Counted from the first letter of the stretch, positions 1 through 44,523 are shown. The stretch: 64,000 nt of DNA from Nematostella vectensis (GCF_932526225.1 NC_064038.1:10911070-10975069), one strand, 5' to 3'. The notes: generated by a model from the letters alone, not told the origin. Program-made: numbers and translations.

Positions 1-1522
1 CAGGGGGGAGGGCTGCGAAACAGGGTCTTTGAACACTCTCCAAAATATTTTCAAAAGAACACAATGATAAAGTGTGTTGTTCTAATGGCTGGTGTAATCA
101 TTAGTGCATTAGCCTTCGAAGTAAATAAAAAGAACCGGATTTCACGGGAGGTTAGAGGCCAAAGAAGCCTGACTAGACAAATCTTTGACCAATGGACTTT
201 AGGGATGTTATTCGTTTATCTTGATTTAGGAAGAGCAAGCGAAGGCAAGCTGTAAACAGTGACCGTATCCTTTTTTACTAAAATATAAAAAGAACCCCCC
301 TCCCCGTCAACTACCTCACAACAGACACCGTACATTTTGTAGTGCTTCTGTCATATTGACCATCATCCACCACACACGGACGGTCTACTGCGTTTTGAAA
401 AAAAAAAATTTCATATCTATGCTCTTTGGAAGGAATGCTTAGAGTCCGTCAATAGATCCGATAGCTGAACGTTAATTTCCGATAACGCGATGTAAATCTA
501 CCTTTGCGACAATCAACAAGAGCTAATGACTTCTAGAAACTTGTAATACGCACCGCAACTTTTGACGAAGCGTCTTGAAACAGTTTTAAAACTTTCCTAA
601 CAGACCATGACTAAACTAAACATGATCCTATAAGCACGCTATGATAGTTTCCTACCCTAAAGTACAGAAATAGAACCTATAAAAGAACGTAAATTCAGTA
701 AATAAACAGTACGCTTCGGGTCCGTTGTCAGAAGCTTGCGCGTAGAAACTTTATACTATAAAATCAAAACGTGACTTAAGATAAGGAACTTTGCACATTC
801 CAGGAGCATTGAAAACTTACTCGGGTTTCACAATAATGCTGTCCTCAGACGCCATTTCGTCGCAAAATTCCGAAGGAGGACCAAGCGGTAATGGGACAAC
901 AGCCTTATGAAAAAAGTTGTGGGTCTTCTTGGTTTGAAAGCCAATTGAGTGTACATGAGTCATATTGATTTCTGTCAATGATTAACTTGAAGTTGGGCAA
1001 TGTCAATATAGTTATTGTTTTATGCACCAATGACGCTGTGGCATTTGCCCCCGGCTGAGAGATGCCTAGCAACGAGGATATTTTCCCCAGGTCCTCTCAT
1101 CATCCACAGGAGTTTTTTACGTAACTGATTCAACTGCTGAGGCCGGGTGGGATGGGGGAGGGGGCAGTAGGTTTGAGTGTTGAACTTACCTTCTCTTTAC
1201 ATTACATTTTCACCATTTTTTTCTAGTGTATTTAATTGGGCCTTTTTTTTCTAAAAAGCTTGTCCCGAACTTTTTAAAAATTCCGTCGTTACTGATCCAA
1301 TGCTAACTCTCTGAGCTATTTAAAACTTTTTTCAAGAAATGCCATAATAAAAGATGGCGCGCATCGTTTGCGGAAAGATAAACATCTCTTTTCTTTTCTT
1401 TTATTTCGCAAGGCCATTTCAATATAACGAGCCAACATGTTTATCTTACAGAAGAAACTTTTAATAAAATATAATACTCTATAAAGCATAATGTGAATAG
1501 TTAAACATTTTTCATTAATAAA
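1..1522. other. gene-free left edge
   Basis: No convincing gene was found. A 63-codon open frame at 64-255 (+) starts with a hydrophobic stretch but shows no family match and no splice context that I could extend. The rest is AT-rich sequence with no clear repeat. Confidence 0.5.
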
Positions 1523-2233
1523 TTATTTGCCAGCTGGAGGACCCCCTCCACAAGGGGCTTGCATGGGCCCAGCACCACACGGGGCCTGCTGCACGGGTGG
1601 GGCTAGAGGCATGGGTAGGGCTAGAGGCATGGGTGAGGCTAGAGGCATGGGTGGGGCCAGAGGCATTTGCTGTCCTGCGCAAGGGGCTTGCATGGGCCCA
1701 GCACCACACGGGGCCTGCTGCACGGGTAGGGCTAGAGGCATGGGTGGGGCTAGAGGCATGGGTGGGGCTAGAGGCATGAGTGGGGCCAAAGGCATTTGCT
1801 GTCCTGCGCAAGTGGCTTGCATGGGGGCACCACCGCATGGGGCCTGAGGCATGGGTGCGGCTAGAGGCATCTGTTTTCCGCAAGGGGATTGCTGGGCTCC
1901 TCCACATGGCTTAGGAAAAGCTGTCGACAGCAAATGATTCAAACATCAGGGTTCGTCAGATCATCATTAGAGATCCATTGTAGTATCATGTCAGGGCAAA
2001 TTCTAATCTTCACAAATCCTGAGGGGGGCACATTAGCTTTTAGTTCAGAGGAACTTCCCTAGCTTTGAGTGCTATGGCAACGGACGGTTGTTCCTTCTCA
2101 CGTTCACAGGAAATTCCCAAAACATGATGGATCAGTCGTCCCTCCTCTTTGAGAGGGGTATGGGTAGGGAGACTAGCTTACCTGGTGCGGAAAGTGCTAA
2201 TGGTAGAACACACAGGACTAGCAGAAACTTCAT
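1523..2233 (-). CDS. small secreted Pro/Met/Cys repeat protein (2 exons)
   Basis: Two exons on the minus strand: 2182-2233 and 1523-1920, joined through GTAAGC and a CGACAG acceptor in matching phase; 149 residues. Exon 1 encodes a clean signal peptide (MKFLLVLCVLPLALSA), so the product should enter the secretory pathway. The mature part is low-complexity: runs of PMPLA and LAPP alternate with CGAGPMQAPC-type blocks. It is built from about three 43-residue repeats, seen as a 129-bp period in the DNA. Cysteines are sparse and mostly sit in APCG or PC contexts. There is no Gly-X-Y collagen triplet, so it is not a normal minicollagen. I do not recognise the family. A matrix, mucus or capsule-wall structural protein would fit, but that is inference. 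The reverse strand is also open here because of the repeat and is a shadow. Confidence 0.72.
1551..1860 (-). repeat. 129-bp in-frame coding repeat
   Basis: The motif CAAGGGGCTTGCATGGG recurs at 1551, 1680 and, diverged, 1809, a period of exactly 129 bp (43 codons). Within each unit a shorter GGCATGGGT-type 18-bp repeat occurs. The period keeps the reading frame of the secreted protein. Confidence 0.8.
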
Positions 2234-2756
2234 TATTCTGTAGTGGATAAAAGAGACAACCTTAAAAATTCATGTCTTGGACTGCCTTATACGTTTTATC
2301 AAACCTTGATATAAAAAGAACATAGAGGATAGATACTGTCATTGAATACAAAATCGTTTTTTATTTGCTTGATATTATTTATGTTTATATCTTTTTGGCA
2401 CAGACAATTTCTCTTTTTATTTCTCGGAAGCCTAGCGCTGTTTTAAAAAAATAACTTATTTTTATTTTATCTTATTATATTTATAATGTATCATTGAAAG
2501 AAAATGATAAACGATAATCGATTAGGCGAATGGATGTTACATAGAAAATCATAGGTTGATTTTATCACATCGACATTTTACGCTCCCGCACAATACCAAT
2601 TACTCCATCACCATCCATTTCCATCGGCTAATTCAAGCAAATCGACGAGAAAAGTTCAATCGAATATCGTCTGATCGTTAATAAAGTATCAGGCTTCAAT
2701 CGTGGATTGTTATTTTGAAGTTTTCTTGTAAAGGAACCGCTGTATTTTTAATTGTA

Positions 2757-2790
2757 AACAATAACAAAGGAGTGGCTGATCGACATTCTT
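2757..2790. repeat. dispersed repeat, copy 1
   Basis: A segment beginning ACAATAACAAAGGAGTGG is found again at about 36815-36850 with a single mismatch over about 31 bases. Sequence on either side diverges, so these are fragments of an interspersed element. Confidence 0.7.
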
Positions 2791-3006
2791 TAAAAGTACT
2801 CACTTCATTTGAACATCGAATCTCGTCAAGAGCTTTGTACTCCAAAAGAGATGTGGCAATTGACTTAGCCGGTATAAAGACCTCCGTAATTCCTGTCTTT
2901 AAGAAAGGAATTACGGAGTCTGTACACAGGCTACACTGACTCACCTCTCGGCAAAAGCACCGTCAGGACTTCAGAGTAGAGCAGGGATGAAGAGGGACGT
3001 GTAAGT

Positions 3007-3190
3007 GGTAAGTGTAATTCTCCAGTTCAGCTGGATGTTTACGGGTGGAATAAAGGTAGAAAGGCGTTGACCATTATATAGTACCAACAATGACACCAAG
3101 AAACGTCTTTGTTTTAATCCAGTTAGAGTATTTCTCAAGTTCCGCCGGATTGTTACGGGTGGTGTAAAGGTATAAAGTATTCTTCTTTGA
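3007..3190. repeat. imperfect direct duplication, period about 113 bp
   Basis: Two related blocks share the pattern ACGGGTGG..TAAAGGTA with matching flanks (3007-3075 and 3117-3190). The intervening sequence is unrelated to any gene that I see. Confidence 0.5.
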
Positions 3191-3366
3191 CACTCCATCA
3201 CTTTTCTAGCCGTCTCGACGTCTCTAATATGAGTCTGGACTTGTGTCAGAAATGACATTTAAAATGTCACGTAAAAAAAGCGAAATTCGGAACATTCTCA
3301 CGGTCCCCATTTATTGCGAACACCTGCAATTATGTTCTTTTGTTAGCTGGTTTCCCTGGTTTGACC

Positions 3367-6300
3367 ATGAGAGCTCGAACAGTTGGAATGAGCTCGAAGC
3401 AACCGGATAAAAGCAAGCGATGTCGGAAGTGCACTGCTCATGGCAAAATAAGTCTGTTACGAGGTTTATCAGGAATGCACAGTGAAGATTGTGAGTTCGC
3501 CAGCTGTCAATGTGTCGAGTGCTCCTATATCGACTGGTTTAACGAGCGCGCAAGAATCCTGCAAAAAGCGCGCAGGTTAAAGAAAGCAAGATCAAAGAAA
3601 AAAGGTAGGAATTTGAAAACGGTAATTCTTCACTCATAAAATTTTAAAAAATTCAAAGTTGCGCAATTCTAGTGTGCAATTTTGTTCGCCCTATATGTTC
3701 CAATTCCGTAAATTATTTGGCGGGTAAAAGAAAAATACTAAACTTTCCTTGGTATTTCTAGGGATTTTCGGGGGAGGCTAAACGATTTTACCCAAAGTTA
3801 GAAAGAAAACTAACTAGTACTTGGGTAAGTGGACGTGACGGAAAAACCTGGAAAACGCGCAATTCCAGATAGAGAGAGAAGACACAATTTCTTACAATGG
3901 CTAAAGGTTCCATGTATTACGGACTGATTTTCAAAAAACAAATAACGTGAGGCCGAAGTGCACATAACCAGATTTTGGCTTTTTAAGATAATTTTTCCTT
4001 GATCATCATTGCCCTGTGTATCAGTTCAGGGACGAAAAGCTCAAATTTCAATGACACTTTACAAAAAGTCGCATCAATTAAAAAAAAAGTCGCACTTGAT
4101 ATTTTGTTTGCTATAAGTTACTAAGTACTCAGAGAAATTCTCCGCCTTATTCGAAGCGTCACATCATGTTTTTCCGTTATGTCGGGTAAGTGTAGAATAA
4201 GTCAAGTATATATAAATGAGTGCCATAGAAGCTGGCTTAATACTGATATCATTAGTAGTAGTTATTAAATTCTTAGATATTCTTCCTCTCCGACTTTCGA
4301 AGAATAAAGTCGCCTGGTACTTGGGATAATCTGTAATGGGCTTTATTCAGATTCGGGATACCTGTGTTTGTAATTTTAGGACGCGGGAGACTGCGTTATT
4401 TTTTTCCTCTATTTGCCACAGGAACCCCGCATAAAAAAGGAAGGCGCTTTTTCTTTCCAGTGAGAAGATATTTTTGCAGAGGAAGCTAAATATTTATATC
4501 CTTGGTTTTGGGGTATAACATTTTTTGCACTGCCCCCCCCCCCCCCCCCTGTCTTATAGCTTTAAAAGTGTCCTCTTGCCGCATTGTCACCAGTTTACTT
4601 CCGGAGGTCCGACGGAAACCTCAACCGTCAAAAGACAAAAGAATCTATTAGAATCCGAGATATTAAACAGGCCATCCGCTCTAAATTATCAATCACATCC
4701 TCAAAGAAACTTTCAATAGACACACTGCTTTCAATATTTTGAAATATTTTTCGCGTTTTCCGTTAAAAATCATCGGAGATTGTTAAGTAATCGACCGAAA
4801 GTAAACTGGTGATAATGCGGCTTTAAAAGTGTAAGCACTGACTCCCATCTTATTAAATTTCTCTTAAATCTTTTTTTAAATCAAGGCAAACATGTGAATA
4901 AGCCAGCATTTCAAATCCCTGTGTTATCAATGTGGAACTCATTCCATAACCTTCCACACAACCTCCCAGCCACTGCAAGTTACTCTGGAATGCATCCTGC
5001 TCAACTTGATTACCATGGTAATAACCTTAGTGACAGTTGTTGCTATGGTAGCACAGAAGGTAAAGCTATGCCAGAACTGCACCTGATGGGAGGTAGGTAC
5101 TATAATTATGTATTTTTGTATTTACAGTATACCTCAGTATATTGTGCTCACACAATTTGTAACTTCATAAAACTGCAAAAATTTAGTTATTAAGGTAATT
5201 CCCTTGAAATAGTTCTACTATCCAGAATTTTTTAAAACTTGGCTTAAACAATATTGAAGTTAAAGGCTTCCAAAAAATGTAATTTAAAAAATGGAAACTA
5301 TCTGCAAATAGAAATGGGGATAACCGACTTTGTTTTTCTGTCAAAGCTATTTTACGTAAAAAACATGCAGCTTTTGCTTTGTTTTCTCATACAGCTGTGG
5401 TGCATGCGCGCCTAATACCAGAAAATTCGAATAAACAGCGTGCGCCACTATGTGCAGAAGGTGTGCGCAGTGCAATTCAAGGAAATTTGTTGTTGTTGTT
5501 ATTATTATAATACAGACCAAGAATATTATTGAAGATATCAAAATAAAAATACCTACCAGATAAAAAACGGTCACACAGAGGGGGCATGGTGAATTTTCAT
5601 CATAAGCTTCTTCAAAATGCGCTTCACAATCAATCAGTGCCTATGGGTTTGGTTGCACTAGTTAAAATTGTGTTAATACATGCAGTCTTCAGGCAAAAAG
5701 ATAATAAACTTTAAAGAGGCAGACATCAGTCAGATTTTTGCCACTGTACAATGAGATACGAAGAAACCATAAAAGCATGCATATTAATTGGATTGCCACT
5801 TTTCACGATGGATAGGGGTTGGTTCCTAGATTGACATCAGAAACTCATAAAGCTAGTGCAAACACTCAGTTGGGGAAAACCAGAAATGCCAAAATTTTGT
5901 TAAGATTCATCAAAACTTTTGTTCCAGGGCAAAACAGACTAAATGTCTGAAAAAAGTCCCATATCAGGTTCTACACTTACTAAACAATACCAGGTTGGGA
6001 CTCCGATAAAAACTGACATGGGGGTTGTCGGCAAAATAAATTTTAAACCTAAGCAATAGTACCTTGGGTATGGTCAGCAGAAATTCTTTACCCAAAGAGA
6101 TAGAAAATTGGGTGTGGTCGAAGGAATTTTTAATCCAATGAGATAGCAAGATTAGAAAAAACCGTCAATCACCCCCTAAGGAATAGCAGTGGGTCAATTT
6201 TTTTACCCTAAGAGATAGCACAATCAGAACAAATCAACAACAACTAAGGAATAGCAATGGGTTGAAATTTTATACCCTAAAAGATGGGATGATCACCCCG

Positions 6301-6729
6301 TCTATTTTTCTGGAGTCTAACACGTTATCATCATATCTCATTGTACAGTGGCCAAAATCTGGCCCCTTATTTCAATCCTGATATTTGTATTAGTTTTTTA
6401 CTTGATACTGAAAAAGGTACCCCACTCATACAGTAATTATGCACAAGTGCTTGTAGAAGTAATAAATTCTGCTTTTTTTTTTTTATTTAGGCCAGCCAGA
6501 GAATAATACAATCTGCCCACCAGAAAAGATGAAACAGACTGAACCTGTCTGTCCTACTCTGTTGCTAACAGATGATCTCCTTTCAAAAGTTCCCTACGTT
6601 CGATGTGCTTGTGCGGACTGTATGAAAACAGTTCTTGCAGAAAATGCATCCAACCTGGTAAGCTGTGAAAGACTTAGGCATTTCCCAACAGAGAATGAGT
6701 CTTTTGTTAAAATGGAATCAGAAATATAG
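3367..6729 (+). CDS. dmrt: DM-domain (DMRT/doublesex-mab3-like) transcription factor, 3 exons
   Basis: Exons 3367-3604, 4886-5092 and 6491-6729 join in phase 1/1 through GTAGGA and GTAGGT donors and TCAAG/TTTAG acceptors; 227 residues. Residues about 15-60 form a DM zinc module: CRKC and AHG supply the first C-x2-C-x2-H, then H-x3-C, C-x4-C, C-x-C and C-x2-C follow with canonical spacing (HSEDC..C, CQC, CVEC). A basic stretch (RARILQKARRLKKARSKKK) follows, as in the DNA-recognition helix of DM proteins. The family binds DNA in the nucleus and often acts in sexual or neural development. Compared with the usual family pattern, four extra residues (LSGM) lie before the second histidine. The remainder has no known domain; exon 3 carries a second CACADC cysteine cluster. 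The start could also be the ATG at 3388, and an upstream exon is possible. Confidence 0.8.
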
Positions 6730-8325
6730 GAAGGATTAGAAAGTTGCTTTAATATGAAGTTGATATAAATTTGAACAAGCCTTGAATCATGTTATGTTGA
6801 AATATGTTAATCAACATTTATGCACTTACTACAGAAAATATGACAAGAAAAAAAATGTAAATATTAATTATTTTTTCGCACTTCAAATTCATTCTAGGCT
6901 TGTACTAAAGTTGTAAAGAAAGACCTTTGCTATTTTCAAGTGAGAGAGTTCAAAGAATCTGTTTGTTTTAATTGAACTGATGCTTTAGAGTTATAAATTA
7001 CCTTGTTTATATCTAGTTTAGACAAAAATATTGATTTATTTTGGAGAAATGTTAATAATAAAAAAAACAAGTTAAATGTGAAATTTATTGATATTCATTT
7101 ACAAAACAATTGCAAAGACTAAATAACACTATTCAGGGGTTCCATTAGGCCCCGGCGGCTGGCTACTTTTTTTTAAAAGTTTGTAGTTTTAGTTGAACTA
7201 ATACATGAAATAACTCCCACCCACTACTTATTAATCTCCACCGCCTACTCTGAAACTTAATGAAACCCCTGCTATCACAAGGTGCACAACTATCACAAAT
7301 TTCACATCAATGTCCTTGTCATGAAGCCAACCCTTCCCTCTTCCCACATTGAACTAATGTCTTCTGTTCTTTGTTTTAAAGTCTTATTTAAAGACCCTTA
7401 CCACCAGACCTTTTCAAAAATGGGAAAATAACTGTGAAAACCAATAAGATTATATATATGTAAGTACAGTACAGACTTCAGTTACCCTTTAATAATAACA
7501 TTATGTCAAATATTATGTTATTTTTTAAATAGGGCTAACATTTAAAGTATCATTCTTGACAGTTGTATACTGATGCCATGGTAACATTCTTAGCAGAGTT
7601 GTATCAAGACTTAGAGAATCTTAACAAAGGCAAAATAACATCCACATTGTGTAAAAGTAATGGAAGGAGACAAAAAAAATATTTAAGCATAAACATCTTT
7701 CGATTATTGAAATAATTTGTGATGTGTCATAAAGATTTAAACAGGCAATCTTTCCTAGTGACATAAATGACTTTTTCTAACCACACTTACGACGTTTTTA
7801 ATGGTAGACTAAAACTGATCCACATTTCACTGCATAAACTTGGAACTATCTGCACATTTGAAATATTCACAGAAAATAATCAAAGCAAGGATAGACCTCA
7901 AAGGTTGTGGTAGTTTTTATTCAATTAGTTTATGAAGTATAAACTTTTGAGCTTTATTCACATAATTTGCAATGCAATATTGAATGAAAACAGTGGCTGA
8001 CAAGGTTTCTTCTGATACTCTTATGTTAGGTTGCATATATTTCAAGTGACTTCTACTGTTTCGATGTTGAAGATTATAGGGAAGCAAGTCAATAAGCTGA
8101 ATTTAGTCAGGACAGCTGACAACTTTTTTATTTTCTTTGATTACTAATTCCCTTGTCTAGCAATTCTTGCAAACAATGCTCTAAATGCAAGAAAATGATT
8201 TCCTCTTCAAAGCTGTGATAAGCTGACAAGATGCTTCATGAAAGATGTTGGTACAACCTCTATCCCAGAGAGGGTACTTTAAATCTAATTAAGAGTCCAA
8301 ATTTTCAATTAAAATGAATCATTAC
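6730..8325. other. convergent 3' region, DMRT-like and GOLPH3
   Basis: No gene seen. The region is AT-rich and probably holds both 3' untranslated regions, since the two genes converge here. On the minus strand an AATAAA at about 7916-7921 could serve GOLPH3. Confidence 0.5.
7057..7062 (+). terminator. candidate polyadenylation signal of the DMRT-like gene
   Basis: AATAAA about 330 bp after the stop codon in AT-rich sequence. It is the first canonical hexamer that I see downstream. Confidence 0.35.
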
Positions 8326-9970
<1,645 letters not shown>

Positions 9971-10330
9971 TTCTGGCAACTTTAGAGCTGATCCCGCTCG
10001 AATAGGACTTGTTTTGTGCCGTTTCTCGAGTTGGGTTTGTTTCTACAAAATGGCCGCCGTGTGAGACCCGCATCGAAGATACGAGGCGCGCGATGGGGTC
10101 TGGGAATGGTGAGTTGGCTATCATGTCACACAGGACGCCCACTCGAAGTGAGAGAATATGATAGAAATAGGAAATAAGATCGGCTAGTTTGCATTGTGGA
10201 AACAGGCGACTACGAGTTTGTGTATTCTGGAACAAGAAAAATAAGAAGAAGCATACGGATGGCCCTCAAATTCTCCAAATTTGACGATACACTCAAATGG
10301 TATTCACAATTATTTAGATCGACATGCTTC
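9971..10330. promoter_or_regulatory. GOLPH3 upstream region with YY1-like site
   Basis: Just upstream of the GOLPH3 start lies AAAATGGCCGCCG at about 10047-10059, close to the YY1 core (AANATGGC). No TATA box is seen. Assignment as promoter rests on position. Confidence 0.35.
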
Positions 10331-10339
10331 GAGGAGCAC

Positions 10340-10986
10340 TCTCGCTATCTACCCCTTGCTAGAACCAACTATGGTAAATCCAGCCTGAGATATCGAGGCC
10401 CAAACACTCGCTATCTACCCCCTAGAACCAACTAGGGTAAATCCAGCCTGAGATATCGAGGCCCAAACACTCGCTATCTACCCCTTGCTAGAACCAACTA
10501 TGGTAAATACAGCCTGAGATATCGAGGCCCAAACACTCGCTATCCACCCCTTGCTAGAACCAACTATGGTAAATCCAGCCTGAGATATCGAGGCCCAAAC
10601 ACTCGCTATCCACCCCCTAGAACCAACTATGGTAAATCCAGCCTGAGATATCGAGGCCCAAACACTCGCTATCTACCCCTTGCTAGAACCAACTATGGTA
10701 AATCCAGCCTGAGATATCGAGGCCCAAACACTCGCTATCTACCCCTTGCTAGAACCAACTATGGTAAATCCAGCCTGAGATATCGAGGCCCAAACACTCG
10801 CTATCTACCCCTTGCTAGAACCAACTATGGTAAATCCAGCCTGAGATATCGAGGCCCAAACACTCGCTATCTACCCCCTAGAACCAACTATGGTAAATCC
10901 AGCCTGAGATATCGAGGCCCAAACACTCGCTATCTACCCCCTAGAACCAACTATGGTAAATCCAGCCTGGGATATCGAGGCCCAGT
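10340..10986. repeat. minisatellite, 66/63-bp units, about 10 copies
   Basis: Units run from CTCGCTATCTACCCC to GAGGCCCAAACA. Full units are 66 bp; several lack three bases (CCCCTTGCTAG shortened to CCCCCTAG) and are 63 bp. Copies are nearly identical, and the last one ends in CAGTAATCTGGG. Both lengths are multiples of three, which keeps some frames open, but I see no protein signal. Confidence 0.93.
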
Positions 10987-12047
10987 AATCTGGGACTCGC
11001 TACTCCCGTCAAATATACACATTTTCTTGATATTTAGAAATGTTAACCTTGTACTAGAGGCGCGTTGATTAAAAACCGAAATTCTTGAAATGAAGACGAC
11101 GCATCGTGTCGAGATTTATTATTATTATCATTTGAATTTTTTAAACATTATATAGATACCACCGATCAAAGGGAGGGTATAGCCCCACCCCCCGTCCGCT
11201 GCCTATAGGTTCCAAAGCAAGCTAGCGAAGTTCTCCGCGTTCGCCAATCAATAAAAATAATGATATAAATAAATGTCAGTTTGTTACAAAAAGGGGGGGC
11301 AGTTTCGGGGATTTAGTGCCCCTTAGCTTTCCCCTCGAAAAAGCTTTTGAAATAAATAAATATATATATATATATATATCCAAAGGTATATTATATCTTA
11401 TAGTTAGCGTCCTATCGAGTAAATTACAATTAACTGAAACATACAAATTCCATTCTTTTATTGGCCTAAATGAACACCCTGACAGATTGTTTCACCAATA
11501 CAATCATGCAAAAATATAGAAATGGAAAAAAATATATAGAAATAAAAAACTTCTGTAAATAACCTGTAAAACAATCCTAAATAAACTAGGATAATATACA
11601 CGGAACACGGCAAGCATAGATTCTTAAATATATTAAATAGTATCCATAGGGTACGAGATTTCTTTGAAGATCAATTCTTTCAAGATATTTATACATTATA
11701 AATCATCTCTATTTTACAAATATACAATGCAGACTAAAACAGCGAAATGACATAAAATCTTGGTAAGCATATCAACCCAGTATTCTTTACAAAGATATCA
11801 GAGAAGTACAAGATCATGCATCCACGTGCAATAATTTCCAAAAATTATCTTAGTTATGTGTTATACAAAGAAATTAATAGCTTTCCATCGCATCAACCAT
11901 CATTTCGGAGACCCAGCGGTCTTTGCGGGCTCACCCCACAGATTTCTACCACAGAATTATATTTTCGCCATTAAAAAAGAAAGGTATTAATTTTATTAAC
12001 ACAGCTATAAGCACAGTACGATGTTTCGATTCAATAAAAAGAAAGTG
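10987..12047. other. gene-free, AT-rich, possible PDZ-gene 3' end
   Basis: No gene seen. It contains a (TA)n tract near 11361-11380. An AATAAA on the minus strand at about 11993-11998 could be a poly(A) signal for the large PDZ gene, 620 bp after its stop. Confidence 0.4.
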
Positions 12048-12361
12048 CCGTGTCCACCAATACAAAGTGTTATAGTGCGACGCACGCTACCGTGTCCACC
12101 AATACAAAGTGTTATAGTGCGACGCGCGCTACCGTGTCCACAAATACAAAGTGTTATAGTGCGACGCACGCTACCGTGTCCACCAATACAAATTTTTTAT
12201 AGTGCGACGCACGCTACCGTGTCCACCAATACAAAGTGTTATAGTGCGACACGCGCTACCGTGTCCACCAATACAAAGTGTTATAGTGCGACGCGCGCTA
12301 CCGTGGCCACCAATACAAAGTTTTATAGTGCGACACGCGCTACCGTGTCCACCAATATAAT
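12048..12361. repeat. minisatellite, 42-bp units, about 7.5 copies
   Basis: The unit starts CCGTGTCCACCAATACAAAG and ends in GTGCGACGCACGCTA. The 42-bp period keeps a plus-strand frame open, but a one-base insertion in the fourth unit (TTTTTTAT) shifts the frame halfway, which argues against coding. Confidence 0.92.
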
Positions 12362-12619
12362 GTTTTTCAAGTTAACCAATGAGCGCGCGAGAATCACAGA
12401 TAATGGATACAAGCTTCTTATGCACACTCAGGCAGTTTTTTTTGTCTCGCTGATTGGCAAATGAAGTTCATATCAATCAGATAGCACGTTTTTCGCATCC
12501 TCATTGGTTTAATTGGTATTCTTCATAAAATTGTCAAGGTGACCATGCTAGCGGCGTCGTACAGTAAACTAACGCCATTTCCGTATATTATACGAGACTA
12601 CACAACTGCCTTCATTATG

Positions 12620-43024
<30,405 letters not shown>

Positions 43025-43384
43025 ATTCACGGTGCAGCAAAATTCTGCATTCTTTTATTCATTAGATATCACAACAACGTGCCTTGTTCTAACCGACAAC
43101 GGTCTAATTTCCCTCCAAGAAATCGTAAATAAGTAAGTACTTTGTCATGTTGTATCTTACACTACGAACCGTATTTTAGCGCCATTTCAGACTACTTGCC
43201 CCTTTTCAAATTCCATGCCATTTGTGATGCAATCTTCTGTGAATCATATCCAAGGAATTATAATCCGAACCAATAGTAAAACATTCAAATGATCAACAGC
43301 AAGCTATGTCATTGTTTTCGGCATAAATCAAATCCCTGTTTGCTTTAGAGTCCTTTCTTCCACGACCGTGGACTCTAAATAACG

Positions 43385-43392
43385 TGACGTCA
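43385..43392. promoter_or_regulatory. perfect CRE palindrome upstream of the PDZ gene
   Basis: TGACGTCA lies 360 bp upstream of the PDZ-gene start codon, inside CGTGACGTCACG. It is a full CREB/ATF site. Whether it lies in the promoter is inference from position. Confidence 0.5.
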
Positions 43393-44485
43393 CGCCAAGA
43401 CACAAGAGGTACGGCATACGCCATTCTAATGCTTAGGACGTAGTCCACATCTAGATTTTAGCAGATAACGCTCGAGCAGCAATGCTTTAAAATAGACTAC
43501 CATGCGGGAATGGGAAACTACATCGTTTAATTTTCTTTTAAAAAAATAATTATAAATATACGCTTCACGGGATACCCGTGGTTTCGTTTTGATCGCATGA
43601 ATATTCAGTTGTTTAAATGCACACTGTAGCTATCCGTTGAAATGTTTTTTTTTTATACATTAAAATGTTTGCACTGGGTATATATTCATAGCAGAGAAAT
43701 GTTCCTTTTTTACACAAATTTCCCAGTGTTCTTGCCCTAGTCATATCACTCGTCTCTGAAAAAGATCATATATTATCCATTAAGAATGCACAGAAAAAGA
43801 GCAGGCCCTCAGTTTAGGAAACACAGCAGTTGCACACACAAAAAAACAATGGTATGACAAGAAAGACTACAGACAAGCTGTAGAAAAACCAGTTGGTCTA
43901 CTCAGGCATGGTGTAGATAAGCAATACACTCGTTTTTTTAATAAGAATGTCCAGTCTGACATTTCACCAAATTTTTAAGAACATGCTAAGAACATGTCAA
44001 GGCTGAAATAGCAGAAAAAACCTTTTTTTTAGGCCTGATGCGTTCTAAAATGCAGAATCAAATTGTGCTCATACTAACAACCTTATTATTGCTATTGATC
44101 ATTAGTGTTATTCTCTTCCTAATAATTCATTGGGTATTATATTCTTTATATATAATAAAATAACATACTCAGCCTTACAATGACCAAAACAAAAACGGCC
44201 TAGCCCCAACTGAAAATTAGACGTTTTTATAAAAAAGAGTGTAAATCAACCCAAGGTTAAAAAGCATATTTTACTCCTCTGTGAAACAGAGTACCGGTAG
44301 TTAAGTTGTCAATGCAACTACTTTGTTTCATATAGGTGTACAACATACATGGTAACTGGACTAATCAGAATGACTACTCTCAAACATGTACAAAATGAGA
44401 GACGACTGATACAATTAGTACAACTATAATAAGGGAGCCAGGCTAAGAGATTCAACACAACACCAGAGAGCTTGAAACAGATTAT

Positions 44486-44491
44486 TTTATT
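44486..44491 (-). terminator. RPL17 polyadenylation signal
   Basis: AATAAA on the minus strand, 33 bases after the RPL17 stop codon. The very short 3' untranslated region is typical for ribosomal protein genes. Confidence 0.7.
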
Positions 44492-44523
44492 TCTATACAC
44501 CGCCAGCCAGCATCGCTGATCAT

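Larger units (their letters stand above)
2234..3366. other. intergenic, with repeat fragments
   Basis: No gene seen. It holds a 31-bp dispersed repeat near 2757, a short hairpin at 2882-2918 with a 13-bp stem around CTCCGTAATTCCT, and an imperfect direct duplication at 3007-3190. Open frames here (for example 2971-3258 minus) only reflect that duplication. Confidence 0.5.
43025..44523. other. intergenic: PDZ-gene promoter side and RPL17 3' side
   Basis: No gene seen. It holds one copy (43862-43925) of a dispersed repeat (CAGACAAGCT..TAGAA..AGTTGGTC) whose partner is at about 45555-45600 in an RPL17 intron. Confidence 0.5.

Noticed and set aside
64..255. 63-codon frame with a hydrophobic start
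   Set aside because: Could be a signal peptide by chance; no homology recognised and no extension by splicing.
2971..3258. 95-codon minus-strand frame with internal duplication
   Set aside because: The duplication is in the DNA and not codon-shaped; no splice partners or family match.
10340..10986. Possible CRISPR-like array
   Set aside because: Units are contiguous tandem copies without unique spacers, in a eukaryotic genome; the same holds for the other minisatellites.
12021..12464. 147-codon plus-strand frame with 14-residue repeats
   Set aside because: It follows the 42-bp minisatellite, and a one-base insertion changes the frame mid-array.
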